Assembly: GCA_947044405.1 (NCBI GenBank)
Contig: CAMRHE010000156.1
Location: 911,001 to 975,000 of the forward strand
Source of the DNA: Leptodactylus fallax
Taxonomy: Eukaryota > Chordata > Amphibia > Anura > Leptodactylidae
DNA length: 64,000 nt
Direction: 5' to 3'
How positions within the stretch are numbered: position 1 is the first letter of the stretch; each line of letters begins with the position of its first letter. The notes beneath the pieces were generated by a model. That model worked only from the letters and a program-made list of their open reading frames with translations, made no database searches and had not been told where the DNA came from. The position numbers and the translations under genes were made by a program. Positions 33,612-45,330 of the stretch are shown in pieces.

Positions 33612-34845
33612 TAAACCAGGGCACAAGGTGAAGGGAACAAAAAGTAAGTGGGACATTTTCAAAAATATCCTTAATAGGGTCGGTGAAATACATATACCTT
33701 ATGGGAATAGGTGTGTTAGAAGTCAAAGAAAACCAATGTGACTAACTAAAATGGTAAGAAGTGCAATGAGGGATAAAAAGATATCATTTATAGTACTAAA
33801 ACAAAAATGGTAGTGACGCAGCACTAAAAAACGTATAAAGAGTAAATAAATTGTGTAAAAGACAAATGAAAGTGGCAAAGATCGAGGCTGAGATAATAAT
33901 TGCCAAAGAAAGATAAAAATAATCCAAAATTATTCTTCAACAACATAAATAATAAGAAACTGACAATGTGGGCCCCCTCAAAATAATCTGGGTGTAATGA
34001 TGGAGGAGGTTGAGGAAAAGGCAGAACTATTAATTGCCGCCTTCTCCACTGTATCCACATAAGAAAATCCAATGAATCAAAGACATGATTAGGGGTAATG
34101 TAAATTCTGCATTAAATGTCACCTGTTTAACCCAGGAGGAAGTGCAGCGGGGCCACCTTCAAAACATTAAAACGGACAAAACTCCAGGTCCAGCAGGCAT
34201 ACACCCCAAGGTTCTGAGGGAATTACGCACAGTGATAGACAGACCTTTATATCTAATACTTAAAGGGGTATTCCATTAAACATAATCATATCTATATTTG
34301 TAGATAGTGAAAAGTTTAACATTTTTGCAAATATAAGTAGGTAAAAATTCTGCAGACTTTTAAAGATTTTCTCTAACTATCGTAGTGGTGACCGTCTTTT
34401 GTCTTGACCGGTTGCCAATGACCACAAATGCAGAAACTTTCTATGGTCTGGAACTTGTCAGGAACCCAGCCATGATTTTCTTATTATACCTGGGTTATCA
34501 GGCAGGGACACTACATGTATCAGAAGATATCCCAGCCACAATAAGAAAATCATGGTTGATTTACTGACCTTAGAAAGGTCCTGCATTCATGGTCATATAC
34601 ACTGGCAACCGATCAAGAAAACAACTTGTGACGACAAGATATTTAGAATAAAATCTTTAAAACTCTGTAAAATGTTTAATTACTTATATTTGCAAAAATG
34701 TTTAACTTTTAATTATCTAACAAATTTAAAAATGGTTATGTTCATGGGAATACCCCTTTAAGGATTTAGCAATGCTTATATTAATGACCTGGTAGAGGGT
34801 TTACAGAGCCGGGTTTCCATATTTGCAGATGATACTAAACTCTTT
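33612..34845 (+). mobile_element. CR1 LINE copy C, truncated at both ends, with TTAA MITE
   Basis: Plus-strand CR1 sequence matching 23900-24580 of copy B (ATTTTCAAAAATATCCTTA, then [21 protein letters not shown] at 34085-34150, then PGPAGIHPKVLREL with Asp-to-Ala in the usual PGPDGIH). After the MITE at 34264-34757 it continues with AGGATTTAGCAATG, loses the RT middle and ends with NDLVEGLQS.VSIFADDTKL at about 34780-34845. Many indels, older than copies A and B. Confidence 0.85.
34264..34757. mobile_element. TTAA MITE inside CR1 copy C
   Basis: TTAA at 34260-34263 and 34758-34761; ends AGGGGTATTCC and GGAATACCCCT. The inverted similarity goes on inwards for 100 bp or more (AAGTTTAACATTTTTGCAAATATAAG against CTTATATTTGCAAAAATGTTTAAC). 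CR1 copy B (24557-24575) shows the unoccupied target, TATTTAAGGATT, with a single TTAA. Target choice and ends fit piggyBac/Kolobok-type MITEs. Confidence 0.93.
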
Positions 34846-34852
34846 AACCACT

Positions 34853-34893
34853 TTCTGCACCATGATGTAATAGTACGTCATGGAAGAGATAGA
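34853..34893. repeat. Head of a TTAA-type MITE, truncated
   Basis: TTTAACCACTTTCTGCACC followed by ATGATGTAATAGTACGTCATGG resembles the start of a common frog TTAA-type MITE. It breaks off where PLE 2 begins. Confidence 0.4.
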
Positions 34894-35092
34894 GATACAA
34901 GAAACGAAAATGAAGAAATATCAACGAGATCTATCGGATCATACTAACAATAAGGTTTAGAAATGGAAGAAGAACAATCAACGTGCTTGTAATCGTTCAG
35001 CCTCTATACAATCAGAGCGTAGTAATAGTACCCAACAATCCACCCTGAGGCACAGAAGTAGTGTCAAAAGACAAATTTATAATACAAGATTC

Positions 35093-37105
35093 ATGTCACA
35101 TAAAAGGAAACATATGGACCATGGGAGTCCAGAGAATACATCGGAATTGAAGGTAACTGATGCTCAAAAATCAGTATTATCCTTGGGCCTGACTTTTTGC
35201 CCAGCTGCATCATTTGATAGATTCTCTGCTATAAAAGATATATTTTTATTTGCTAGGAAACTATTATTTAAAAAACATTTTCTAAAGATCATACTTCTTG
35301 CTTTACAGCCAAGGAGGAACTGGAGGCACTCCAGATTTTAGAGGATCTCCTCCTTGAACAAAAGGATCAGCAGGTGAGTAAATTCCCATTAGATATAAAA
35401 AAGAAATCGACCACATTTCCGCCCTTGAGCCTAAGTCCACACATCGAGATATTTGTTAAATCAGTATGTGAGGTCATTATGTGTATTCCAACACATAGAA
35501 GTTCTGATAATTTAACCTCAAAACAACGACAGGCCCTACAGGAACTTAAAAACATGAAAGATGTGGTATTCAACCCAGCAGATAAGGGCAGAAATGTGGT
35601 CATTTGGCCATCTGCGGCCTATGAAAAAGAGGCCTTTCGTCAATTGAACAATATCCAATGTTATAGAAAGCTTGAAGGGAATCATACTCAGATTTTTAAG
35701 AAAAAATTGTGGAACATTTTGAGTGCTGCCCTGCAACAAAATATCATTACACAACAAATTTTTGATGGACTAATGATTGAGCACCCAATCATACCAACCA
35801 TTTACTTTCTTCCTAAAGTCCACAAAAATAGGACAAATCCACCAGGACGTCCATTTGTTTCCAGTAGAAGCAGTCTCTGTGAATTAACATGCAGATTTTT
35901 AGATCACTATTTGAAACCCATTGTGTTTAGCCTCCCTTCTTTTATCAGGGATTCTACAGAAGCTTTACAGAGATTGGAGGGCATTTCCCTGGAACAAAAT
36001 ATGTTTCTGATTACAGCAGACGTGGAAGCGTTATACACATCCATTTCACACTCTTTGGGAATACAGGCCACAAGATTTTTCTTAATCAACAGTGGATTGG
36101 ATCAGGACTTGATTGATCTTCTTCTATTCCTTTTGGAGTATGTATTGCACCACAATTATTTTGTATTCAAAGACCGCTTCTTTCTCCAGACCCAAGGTGT
36201 GGCTATGGGGGTGGCTTGTGCGCCCTCATGTGCCAATCTTTTCCTTGGGTCCTGGGAGAGAGAAGCTTTCGAGCATACACACCAGAAAGGACAAGTTGTG
36301 TCATTGATGAGATTTATTGATGACATTTTATTTGTTTGGCAGGGCACCCATTCTGAACTGGATTCTTTTTTGATCCATCTAAATGCAAATTTATTTAACA
36401 TCAAACTAACCTATTCAGTTACGCAAGATGAGGCGGAATTTTTGGATTTGAAAATAAAAAATAACAGCGATGGTGAGTTACGCACAATGATATTTCGCAA
36501 ATAAACGAGTGTGAATTCATTTTTACATGCTACATCAGCGCATCCTAAACATGTAATTAGAGGCATACCAACAGGCCAATTTTTGCGGGCGAAGAGAATA
36601 TGTGATACGAATCAAGAATTTGAAAAAGAGGCCAATGAACTTCGACAACGTTTTTTATCACGTGGATATAAACCTGATGATATTGGACGAGGATACAATC
36701 GTGCATGTTCTGAATCAAGGAATAATCTTTTGGTTTTCAAACGACGAACCACTGAGAAAGCTGAAATCAGATTCATAACCAATTTCAATAGTAGATGGAA
36801 GGAATTAAATACTACAATCAAACAATTCTGGCCAATATTGAAACAAGATAGGGATCTAAAAATGATTCTTTCTAAGGAACCTCACCTAACTGCGAAACAA
36901 AACAAGAGTTTAGGAGATCATTTGGTGAAAAGCCATTATATTCCTCCATTATCGAAATTAATTTTTTTCAAGCAAGTGACCCAAATGAGGGTCATTTCCA
37001 TGCGGTAACTGTTCAGCCTGTCAGTATATGATTAAAATGGACTGTTTTTTTGATTCCCAGAAATCTCAATCATACAAAATTGTGCATGCTATAACATGCT
37101 GACGT
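35093..37105 (+). pseudogene. PLE reverse transcriptase, one nonsense codon and two frameshifts
   Basis: PLE reverse transcriptases resemble telomerase RT and lie in their own RT class. The N-terminal block LSLGLTFCPAASFDRFSAIKD (35093-35341) is in another frame than the core. The core (35374-36504) has NPADKGRNVVIW, PTIYFLPKVHKN, ITADVEALYTSIS, QTQGVAMGVACAPSCANLFL and the catalytic MRFIDDILFVW with both Asp. A TAA at 36502-36504 stops it, but the same frame goes on to 37008 (HATSAHPKHVIRGIPTGQF, IRFITNFNSRWKEL). A one-base loss near 36995 precedes the Cys motif PCGNCSACQYM. Few lesions for an element this size. Confidence 0.92.
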
Positions 37106-37110
37106 GAAGG
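37106..37110. repeat. 5-bp target-site duplication GAAGG (left)
   Basis: GAAGG precedes the solo LTR and is repeated at 37776-37780. Confidence 0.85.
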
Positions 37111-37775
37111 TGTAAAGGAATCACTAGAGGAGCGATTCCCCAATAGCTGCTGGAGAACTCTGGGGGGAGGGGCACAACAAAACAGTGGACCCTAAGCAGA
37201 ACCCCCCAACTGTCCCTGGCTAATTGCCCAAAGTGTCCTAGGCAACAGCCAGCAACTGGTCGACAGTCCCTCCTTATAATAAGTGATCACACAGAATGCA
37301 GACAGGACGAACAACAACAAAGGGAGGTCAGCTAGCCAAGGGGTCGGTAGCAATCGAGCAATGCAGTACAAAATCACAATCCAAGAGAAAAGTCAAAAGT
37401 AAGTCAGTGGTCAGGAAATAAGAAGAACAGGTAACAAAGAGCAAGGAGTATAGCCAGTACGCGCAATGCAATAGCAGGCGCCAATGGGAAAGTGAGCAAA
37501 CAATAAATAGGGAGGAAGAACCCGCTTCAGACTTGATAGGAGGATAGGCTGTCAATCACACAGGTAAGACTAAAGTTAACTCTTAGTGGAGCAAGGGAAA
37601 GCAAGGTGAAGGAGAAGGGTGTGGCGGAAAATCAATCAAGGAGGTGAGGGAATAGGACAGTGATCAGACAATACAAGAAAAACCCAAAGGAAGGAATCAC
37701 AACCGGACACGCCTCCTGCGCCACAGGGTGCACCCGGAGGATGGTGCCAAAGCCTGGACAGGCAAGGATGTTACA
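37111..37775. mobile_element. Solo LTR, Ty3/Gypsy-like, inside PLE 2
   Basis: 665 bp starting TGTAAAGG and ending ATGTTACA, i.e. TG..CA with short inverted ends TGTAA/TTACA. Flanked by GAAGG on both sides (37106-37110, 37776-37780). Removing it rejoins the PLE frame just ahead of the endonuclease (EGV|IYYLTCPCG). A 5-bp duplication fits Gypsy-type integration. No internal retroviral genes are left; orientation is not certain (a promoter-like layout reads better on the minus strand). Confidence 0.9.
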
Positions 37776-38140
37776 GAAGGTGTAATATATTATCTGACGT
37801 GCCCTTGTGGGTTAATTTATATAGGCATGACATCACACCAATTGAGGGTAAGAATCCTTGAGAATATCAGAGATATAAAGAAAGCTCTGGAACCTATGGA
37901 ACCAATGGAACACACTTTGCAACTGAATCATAAACCTGTTGCAAGGCATTATCGGGATCATCATAAGTCTGAGCAATTACAAATTCAGGTAAGAGGAATT
38001 GATCAGATTCATCTGGGAATACGGGGAGGAGACAAGATAAAATGATTACTGCAGATTGAGACGATGTGGATCACTTTACTTCAAACAATGTTTCCTAAGG
38101 GTCTCAATGATAAATTGGGATTTGGTTGTTTTCTATAGAC
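37776..38140 (+). pseudogene. PLE GIY-YIG endonuclease
   Basis: The endonuclease domain that PLEs carry after the RT. The frame from 37776 reads GVIYYLTCPCGLIYIGMTSHQLRVRILEN, with the GIY-YIG signature as LIY..IGMT and the upstream CPCG typical of PLE-encoded enzymes; then NHKPVARHYRDHH (His-rich block). After the stop at 38043 the last block (TMFPKGLNDKLGFGCFL) follows in another frame near 38070-38140. Separated from the RT by the solo LTR. Confidence 0.9.
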
Positions 38141-38910
38141 AATCTTTATGTGTGTTTAGTCGACTTGCCCATTGGTATATTTGGATTGTAAGGATATCTT
38201 AAGAAGGGTATTTTGGAGGCCATTTTCCCAATTATATATAATGTATGAGACCCCTGATTTAAGATGTAAACAAATATAAAATATATTTTCCCTTTATTAT
38301 AGGGAATACATAGTAATGCAAACATTTGGCATACACACTGGAATCGAATTGATACAGAGATCAACTATACAATGCCCTATATTATGAAGCAAACCTCTAT
38401 GACATATGAAGGACATTTGTCTTCCCATGGAAATGCATTAGGCTGGATATTATTTAGCCATATGCATGATACAGTTTTATTATGTAAATTCTTGTGATAC
38501 AGGAGAGACATTGTGACGGAGATATATCTTTCCTGATATTGTGTGTTGTATGTTGAGACCAACCGCATAATATTGTATGCTATGAAGCAGACATCTATGA
38601 TATAGAATGTTATCTATTTCTCAATGTAAATGCATTTTATTTTATAGCATACAGTTGCATGCACAATATAGTTTTATTATGTATAGCTTTGTGATATGGG
38701 AGTGATATTTATCTCTTAATGGAGATACATCTCTCCTTATATCACATGGTTTTATTTACACTATGGTGTTCTCACGTAAATAATTTTTTTTTTCCCCACA
38801 GGTTACATTTGTTTTTTTTTTGTCACTTTCACATTCACTTAATTTTGGTGGTTAAGAAAAAGAAAGAGGAAAGAAAAAATAAAAATAAAAATTTCACTCA
38901 TTACACATAT
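38141..38910 (+). other. PLE 2 3' region, non-coding
   Basis: AT-rich sequence with an approximate internal duplication of TATGAAGCA-AC-TCTATGA-ATA and TATAGTTTTATTATGTA-A (38385-38500 against 38578-38700, unit about 195 bp), followed by T-runs and an A-rich stretch. No gene. Confidence 0.6.
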
Positions 38911-38911
38911 A

Positions 38912-40477
38912 CAGTCATGGCCAAAAGTTTTGAGAATGATACAAATATTAATTTTTACAAAGTCTACTGCTTCAGTTTTTCTAATAGCAATTTGCATATA
39001 CTCCAGAATGTTATAAAGAGTGATCAGCTTAACAGCAATTACTTGCAAAGTCAATATTTGCCTAGAAAATGAACTTTATCCCCCAAAACACATTTCAACA
39101 TCATTGCAGCCCTGCCTTAAAAGGACCACCTAACATCGTTTCAGTGATTGCTCCATTAACACAGGTGTGGGTGTTGATGAGGACAGGGCTGGAGATCAAT
39201 CTGTCATGATTAAGTAAGAATGACACCACTGGACACTTTAAAAGGAGGCTGGTGCTTGCCATCATTGTTTCTCTTCTGTTAACCATGGTTATCGCTAAAG
39301 AAACACGTGCAGTCATCATTGCACTGCACAAAAATGGCCTAACTGGGAAGAGTATTGCAGCTAGAAAGATTGCACCTCAGTCAACAATCTATCGCATCAT
39401 CAAGAACTTCAAGGAGAGAGGTTCCATTGGTGCCAAAAAGGCTCCAGGGCGCCCAAGAAAGACCAGCAAGCGGCAGGACCGTCTCTTAAAAGTGTTTCAG
39501 CTGCGGGATCGGGCTACCAGCAGTGCAGAGCTTGCTGAGGAATGGCAGCAGGCAGGTGTGAGTGCATCTGCATGCACTGTGAGGTGAAGACTCTTGGAGC
39601 AAGGCCTGCTCTCAAGGAGGGCAGCAAAGAAGCCACTTCTCTCCAGAAAAAACATCAGGGACAGACTGATATTCTGCAAAAGGTACAGGGAGTGGACTTC
39701 TGAGGACTGAGGTAAAGTCATTTTCTCTGATGAATCCCCTTTTCGATTGTTTGGAACATCTGGAAAACAGCTTATTCGGAGAAGAAGAGGTGAGCGCTAC
39801 CACCAGTCTTGTCTCATGCCAACTGTAAAGCATCCTGAAACCATTCATGTGTGGGGTTGCTTCTCAGCCAAGGGAATCGGCTCTCTCACAGTCTTGCCTA
39901 AAAACACAGCCATGAATAAAGAATGGTACCAGAATGTCCTCCAAGAGCAACTTCTCCCAACCGTCCAAGAGCAGTTTGGCGCTCAACAATGCCTTTTCCA
40001 GCATGATGGAGCACCTTGCCATAAAGCAAAGGTGATAACTAAATGGCTCAGGGAACAAAACATAGAGATTTTGGGTCCATGGCCTGGAAATTCCCCAGAT
40101 CTTAATCCCATTGAGAACTTGTGGTCAATCATCAAGAGACGGGTGGACAAACAAAAACCAACAAATTCAGACAAAATTAAAGCATTGATTCTGCAAGAAT
40201 GGACTGCTATCAGTCAGGATTTGGTCCAGAAGTTGATTGAGAGCATGCCAGGGAGAATTGCAGAGGTCCTGAAGAAGAAGGGTCAACACTGCAAATATTG
40301 ACTTGCTGCATTAACTCATTCTAACTGTCAATATAAGCTTCTGTTACTCATAATATGAATGCAATTATATTTCTGTATGTGATAAAAACATCTGACAAAC
40401 ACATATAAAACCAGAGGGCAGCAGATCATGTGAAAATATAATATTTGTGTCATTCTCAAAACTTTTGGCCATGACTG
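38912..40477 (+). mobile_element. Tc1-like element in the PLE 2 tail
   Basis: TA flanks at 38910-38911 and 40478-40479. Ends CAGTCATGGCCAAAAGTTTTG and CAAAACTTTTGGCCATGACTG pair perfectly, followed by GAGAATGA/TCATTCTC. Length 1566 bp. Confidence 0.96.
39285..40301 (+). pseudogene. Tc1 transposase, full frame with two nonsense codons
   Basis: One uninterrupted register of 338 codons from the ATG at 39285 to the end KKGQHCKY at 40301. The N-terminal helix-turn-helix (ALHKNGLTGKSIAARK) is followed by a GRPRK linker and the catalytic domain with FSDESPFRLF, FQHDGAPCHKA and DLNPIENLW (DD34E). Stops: TGA at 39585-39587 in TVR*RLL and TGA at 39708-39710 in SED*GKV. The first fits a CGA Arg codon, the second a TGG Trp codon, each one transition away. 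An alternative ATG-like start at 39252 would add eleven residues. Confidence 0.92.
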
Positions 40478-40560
40478 TACACTCACCATTGTATATTCAT
40501 TCAATTCATTATCATCCAGCATTATTTAGCACTCACAATACACTCATTCACCCAATTATG

Positions 40561-40631
40561 ACGACCTCCACCTTGTAGCCCCCTGACAAAGCGTGGGCGA
40601 AATATGCGTTGGTGCTCGAGTTGGAGGTCGT
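40561..40631 (+). ncRNA. Hammerhead-ribozyme-like motif of PLE 2
   Basis: PLE terminal repeats are known to carry small type I hammerhead ribozymes. Here a perfect 10-bp outer stem (ACGACCTCCA 40561-40570 with TGGAGGTCGT 40622-40631) and an inner helix (AGCCCC near 40577-40582 with GGTGCT 40611-40616) enclose CTGACAA (40583-40589), a short GC/GC hairpin, GAAA (40599-40602) and TATGCGTT. The core differs from the canonical CUGANGA by one base (A for the G), so self-cleavage may be lost. Position after the PLE coding part supports the call. Confidence 0.65.
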
Positions 40632-40651
40632 GGTGATTACCTGGGTATATA

Positions 40652-42278
<1,627 letters not shown>

Positions 42279-42324
42279 TATCTATTTATTTACTATTATT
42301 TGGATGACCAATGGATGCAATAAC

Positions 42325-42383
42325 ATATGTAAAGCACCATGGAATTAATGGTGCTATATAAATAAATAATAATAATAATATTT
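42325..42383. repeat. SINE/LINE-type 3' tail
   Basis: TGTAAAGCACCATGGAATTAATGGTGCTATATAAATAAATAATAATAATAA resembles the 3' tail shared by frog tRNA-SINEs and their partner LINE. Only the tail remains. Confidence 0.55.
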
Positions 42384-42549
42384 TTATACAACTTTGTTTT
42401 TATTCATCATTGCTGGGATGACTAATGGATGCAGCAATATAGGTGCATACAACTTTGCCTGTTAAGATACAACTGCGTGGGTGTAAATATAACATTGATG
42501 TGAATATATGAATTACTATTTATATTTTTAACATATAATATCATGCAAT

Positions 42550-42554
42550 ATAAC
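42550..42554. repeat. 5-bp target-site duplication ATAAC (left)
   Basis: Repeated at 43336-43340 after the solo LTR. Confidence 0.85.
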
Positions 42555-43335
42555 TGTTAGGACTGGAGCCGGCACCTCTGCAGTAGTGCTGTGAGGTGCC
42601 GCTCCAGTCCTCCCACACTCTGGCACGCTCGCTTTTCTAGGGGTTAACTTTCCAGCACTCACCTGTCTATTTAGCCTCCCTTCCGGCGCTCTGCTCTCGC
42701 TGGTTATTCATTTCCCTTGGGTGTCAGCTCCTCCTCGTGCTCTGTCCCGTTTGCCTTTCTTACCTCTAGCTCCTCATTCCTGACCTTCGATCCTATCCTG
42801 CTGCCTCTGTGTTTATTGCTCCTTCCGGTTGTGACCACGGCTTGCCTTCCAGACCATCTCTCCTTGAATGCTGATTCTGTACCTCGTGAGCTCCTGAAAT
42901 CGACCCGGCTTGTTTTGACTCTTCTTACGACTCCTCCTCTGGTACTACGAGCTCTCCTGCTGCCGACACAGACTAATTGACAATTCTACTGCGCTGCTGC
43001 CACCTTCTGGAGAAAACCTGTTACTGCATCTTCTCCAGCTTTCAGTATTCATCTGTCTCCAAACTTGCTCAGGTGAGTGGTTTTTGGATTCCAGGGCCCT
43101 TCTGTGACTTGTGGTGTGCTGCGCGCTCTGCGCCCTTAGGACTGTTGTGGTTCTGGCTGAAGGTAGCGACCAAGTCCAACTCCACCATCAGGAAGCTCTG
43201 GCGAAGACATCTGGAGGCTGGTTTCGCTTCAGTTCAGGGGCGCTGGATGCTCAGCGCTGTTTTACCTTAGTGTACAGGGGCGGGTCTGGATATCCTAAGA
43301 CTAACTCTGTCCGGCACTGCGTTTGGTTCCTAACA
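42555..43335. mobile_element. Solo LTR, Ty3/Gypsy-like
   Basis: 781 bp, starts TGTTAGGACTGG and ends GGTTCCTAACA, with inverted tips TGTTAGGA/TCCTAACA, flanked by ATAAC on both sides. Within it CTGGAGC-GGCACCTC and GAGGTGCCGCTCCAG (42565-42612) form a hairpin near the left end. Much more GC- and CT-rich than its surroundings, which makes it stand out. The open frames in it are not genes. Confidence 0.9.
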
Positions 43336-43340
43336 ATAAC

Positions 43341-43690
43341 ATTAATGCAGATATATGAATTATTATATTATTCATTTTTTGGTACACATATGGTGACACA
43401 TAAATTTGTATCAGGGCATACTATATTGCTGACATTGGTTATATGTACATGTTGATATATTGATAATTATATTGCTCTGCGATGTGGCATGTCATCCTTT
43501 CTGACATTTATTATTATTATGTGCCCGGACAATGCCACGACTTCCACTTTTTGTGATGTTTTTAATGTTTTCAAATTTTGAATTTTTCTTTGTTTCAATA
43601 AATATTTAATATTTTGTATATTTGAAGTATGATGGTGTAATTTTTCAGTGGTAGGGATTCTATAGAGGTTTATTATTTGTTGTAAGAAGG
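43341..43690. other. AT-rich sequence, probably PLE tail
   Basis: Continues the sequence left of the solo LTR (ATATATGAATTA is present on both sides, 42505 and 43352, as a weak tandem copy). Contains AATAAATATTTAATATTTTG near 43598. No gene seen. Confidence 0.45.
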
Positions 43691-43741
43691 GTCCCCTATG
43701 CTCCACAATAGAAACTTATTCAAAGAAATATCTCATGTAGG

Positions 43742-45330
43742 TTATATATTTAAAATTTCGTATTTTTGGAAGTTTACTTTGAAAGTCGAAGCTAAACGAA
43801 AGGCTGAGAATAGTTCAGTAAGATCAGGGATTGAGCTTGCGGGGTTGGTGGTAAGAACCATGAGATCATCTGCGAATGCCGCCGTTTTATGGATAACATC
43901 CCCTACTGTTATGCCCTGTATTGTCCGATCCTGTCTAATCTTTTGTACAAGCGTTTCCATTACCATAATAAAGAGTGTCGGGGAAAGAGGCCAGCCCTGT
44001 CTCATCCCATTGCTAATCCGGAAGGGTTTAGATACGGTGCCATTTACTGTGATTCTTGCGCTGGGTTTTTGATATAGTGTCAGAATGGCGTCTATGAACA
44101 TGGCAGGATACCAAACCTTTTAAGTATGGATATAAGGTATTGCCAATCAAATGCTTTTTCCGCATCTGTGCTTAATAATACCAGGGGGATGTTGGCGGTT
44201 TTAGCGTGCTCAATCAGTCTGACCATCCTCCAAGTGTTGTCTCTCCCCTGTCGGTTACTGACAAATTCCACTTGTTCTTTTCCAATGATGGAAGGTAAAA
44301 GGGGAGCAAGGCGGCGTGCTAGTGCCTTTGCCCACCATTTAAGGTCTGTGTTAAGCAAAGAAATGGGTCTGTAACTACCGCCTTGTTTTGGGTCCGTGCC
44401 TTCTTTGGGAAAGATGGTGATAAAGGCCTCTAGGAATTGGGGCAGGAGCTGGTGGCCATTACCAGGAAGGTAAAATGTGGGAACATGACTGATTTGAAAG
44501 TTTTATAGTACGTGATGGGAAGTCCGTCTGGTCTGGGGCTTTTTCCAGACAGAATGGAAAACAATGCTTCCTCCAGTTCCTCAGCTGTAAAGAGGCGTAA
44601 CAGGGACCGCCCGTCCTCTCCGTTAAGTTTAGGTAGGGAAATGGAGTCGAGAAAGTTGTTAATTAAGTCTCATTTGTTGTTTTCAGGGGATGATCTGAGT
44701 CCCTGGGGACTGATCTAAGTTATATAGGTTATGGTAGAAATAATTAAAGGCCTTGGCAATACGGTCAGTGGTGTTAACTGCAGTATTATCGGTGGTGGGA
44801 ATTTCCCTAACAAACGATTTTTCTTTCTGTTTGTGGATGAGTGCCAACATAATCCTATTAGCCCTGTCGCCATAACAACTTGCACCTGGAGGTCTGGAGT
44901 AATTTCGCTGACCGGACATTTAATAAGTCCTTGACTTTGTCTCGTGCCAGGGTGAGTTCCTGTAGGGTATTTTGGGCCTGGGACTGTTTATATACACCTT
45001 CCAAATGTGCTGTATGCGGCAGTAAATCGTCTAGGGTTTTTTGCCTGTTCCTTTTGATATGTTTTCCTAATGAGATTAGCTCCCCTCTAACCACTGCCTT
45101 ATGAGCCTCCCACAATATGGGGTCAGAAATTCGTTAAATGTAAGCCCGTTAGAGATTTATAAAGCTTTTCCAGAGATCTGAGGTGTTGCAAGAACCGGTG
45201 GAGTCCAGAATGGTGTTCAGGGAAAGGTTCAATTCGCCACCAGCAATGAGAACTCCCTCTGCGAAGTCCTTCAGGACCTCCAACGTTTGGACAATCTGTC
45301 ATCAGAACTCAACCAGTTCCACTCTCTAAT
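43742..45330 (-). pseudogene. L1 ORF2 remains (endonuclease end, RT)
   Basis: Minus-strand fragments in several frames: an AGG.LNLSLNTILDSTG-like endonuclease block next to the LTR (about 45190-45260), the linker (ARDKVKDLLNVRSAKLL, 44858-45115; NRIMLALIHKQKEK, 44683-44919), and RT with WWAKALARRLAPLLPSIIG, STDAEKAFDWQYL, NGMRQGWPLSPTLF and FADDLMVL. The RQGCPLSP box has Trp for Cys. Dead. Confidence 0.85.

Noticed and set aside
37111..37780. 10-bp target duplication GAAGGTGTAA for the LTR
   Set aside because: The last five bases are explained by the LTR tip TGTAA on the left and native PLE sequence on the right; a 5-bp duplication with TG..CA ends is the simpler reading.
42717..43455. Overlapping open frames of 87-114 codons as possible genes
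   Set aside because: They lie in the solo LTR 42555-43335 and its flank; no domains, and the LTR tips and duplication explain the segment.
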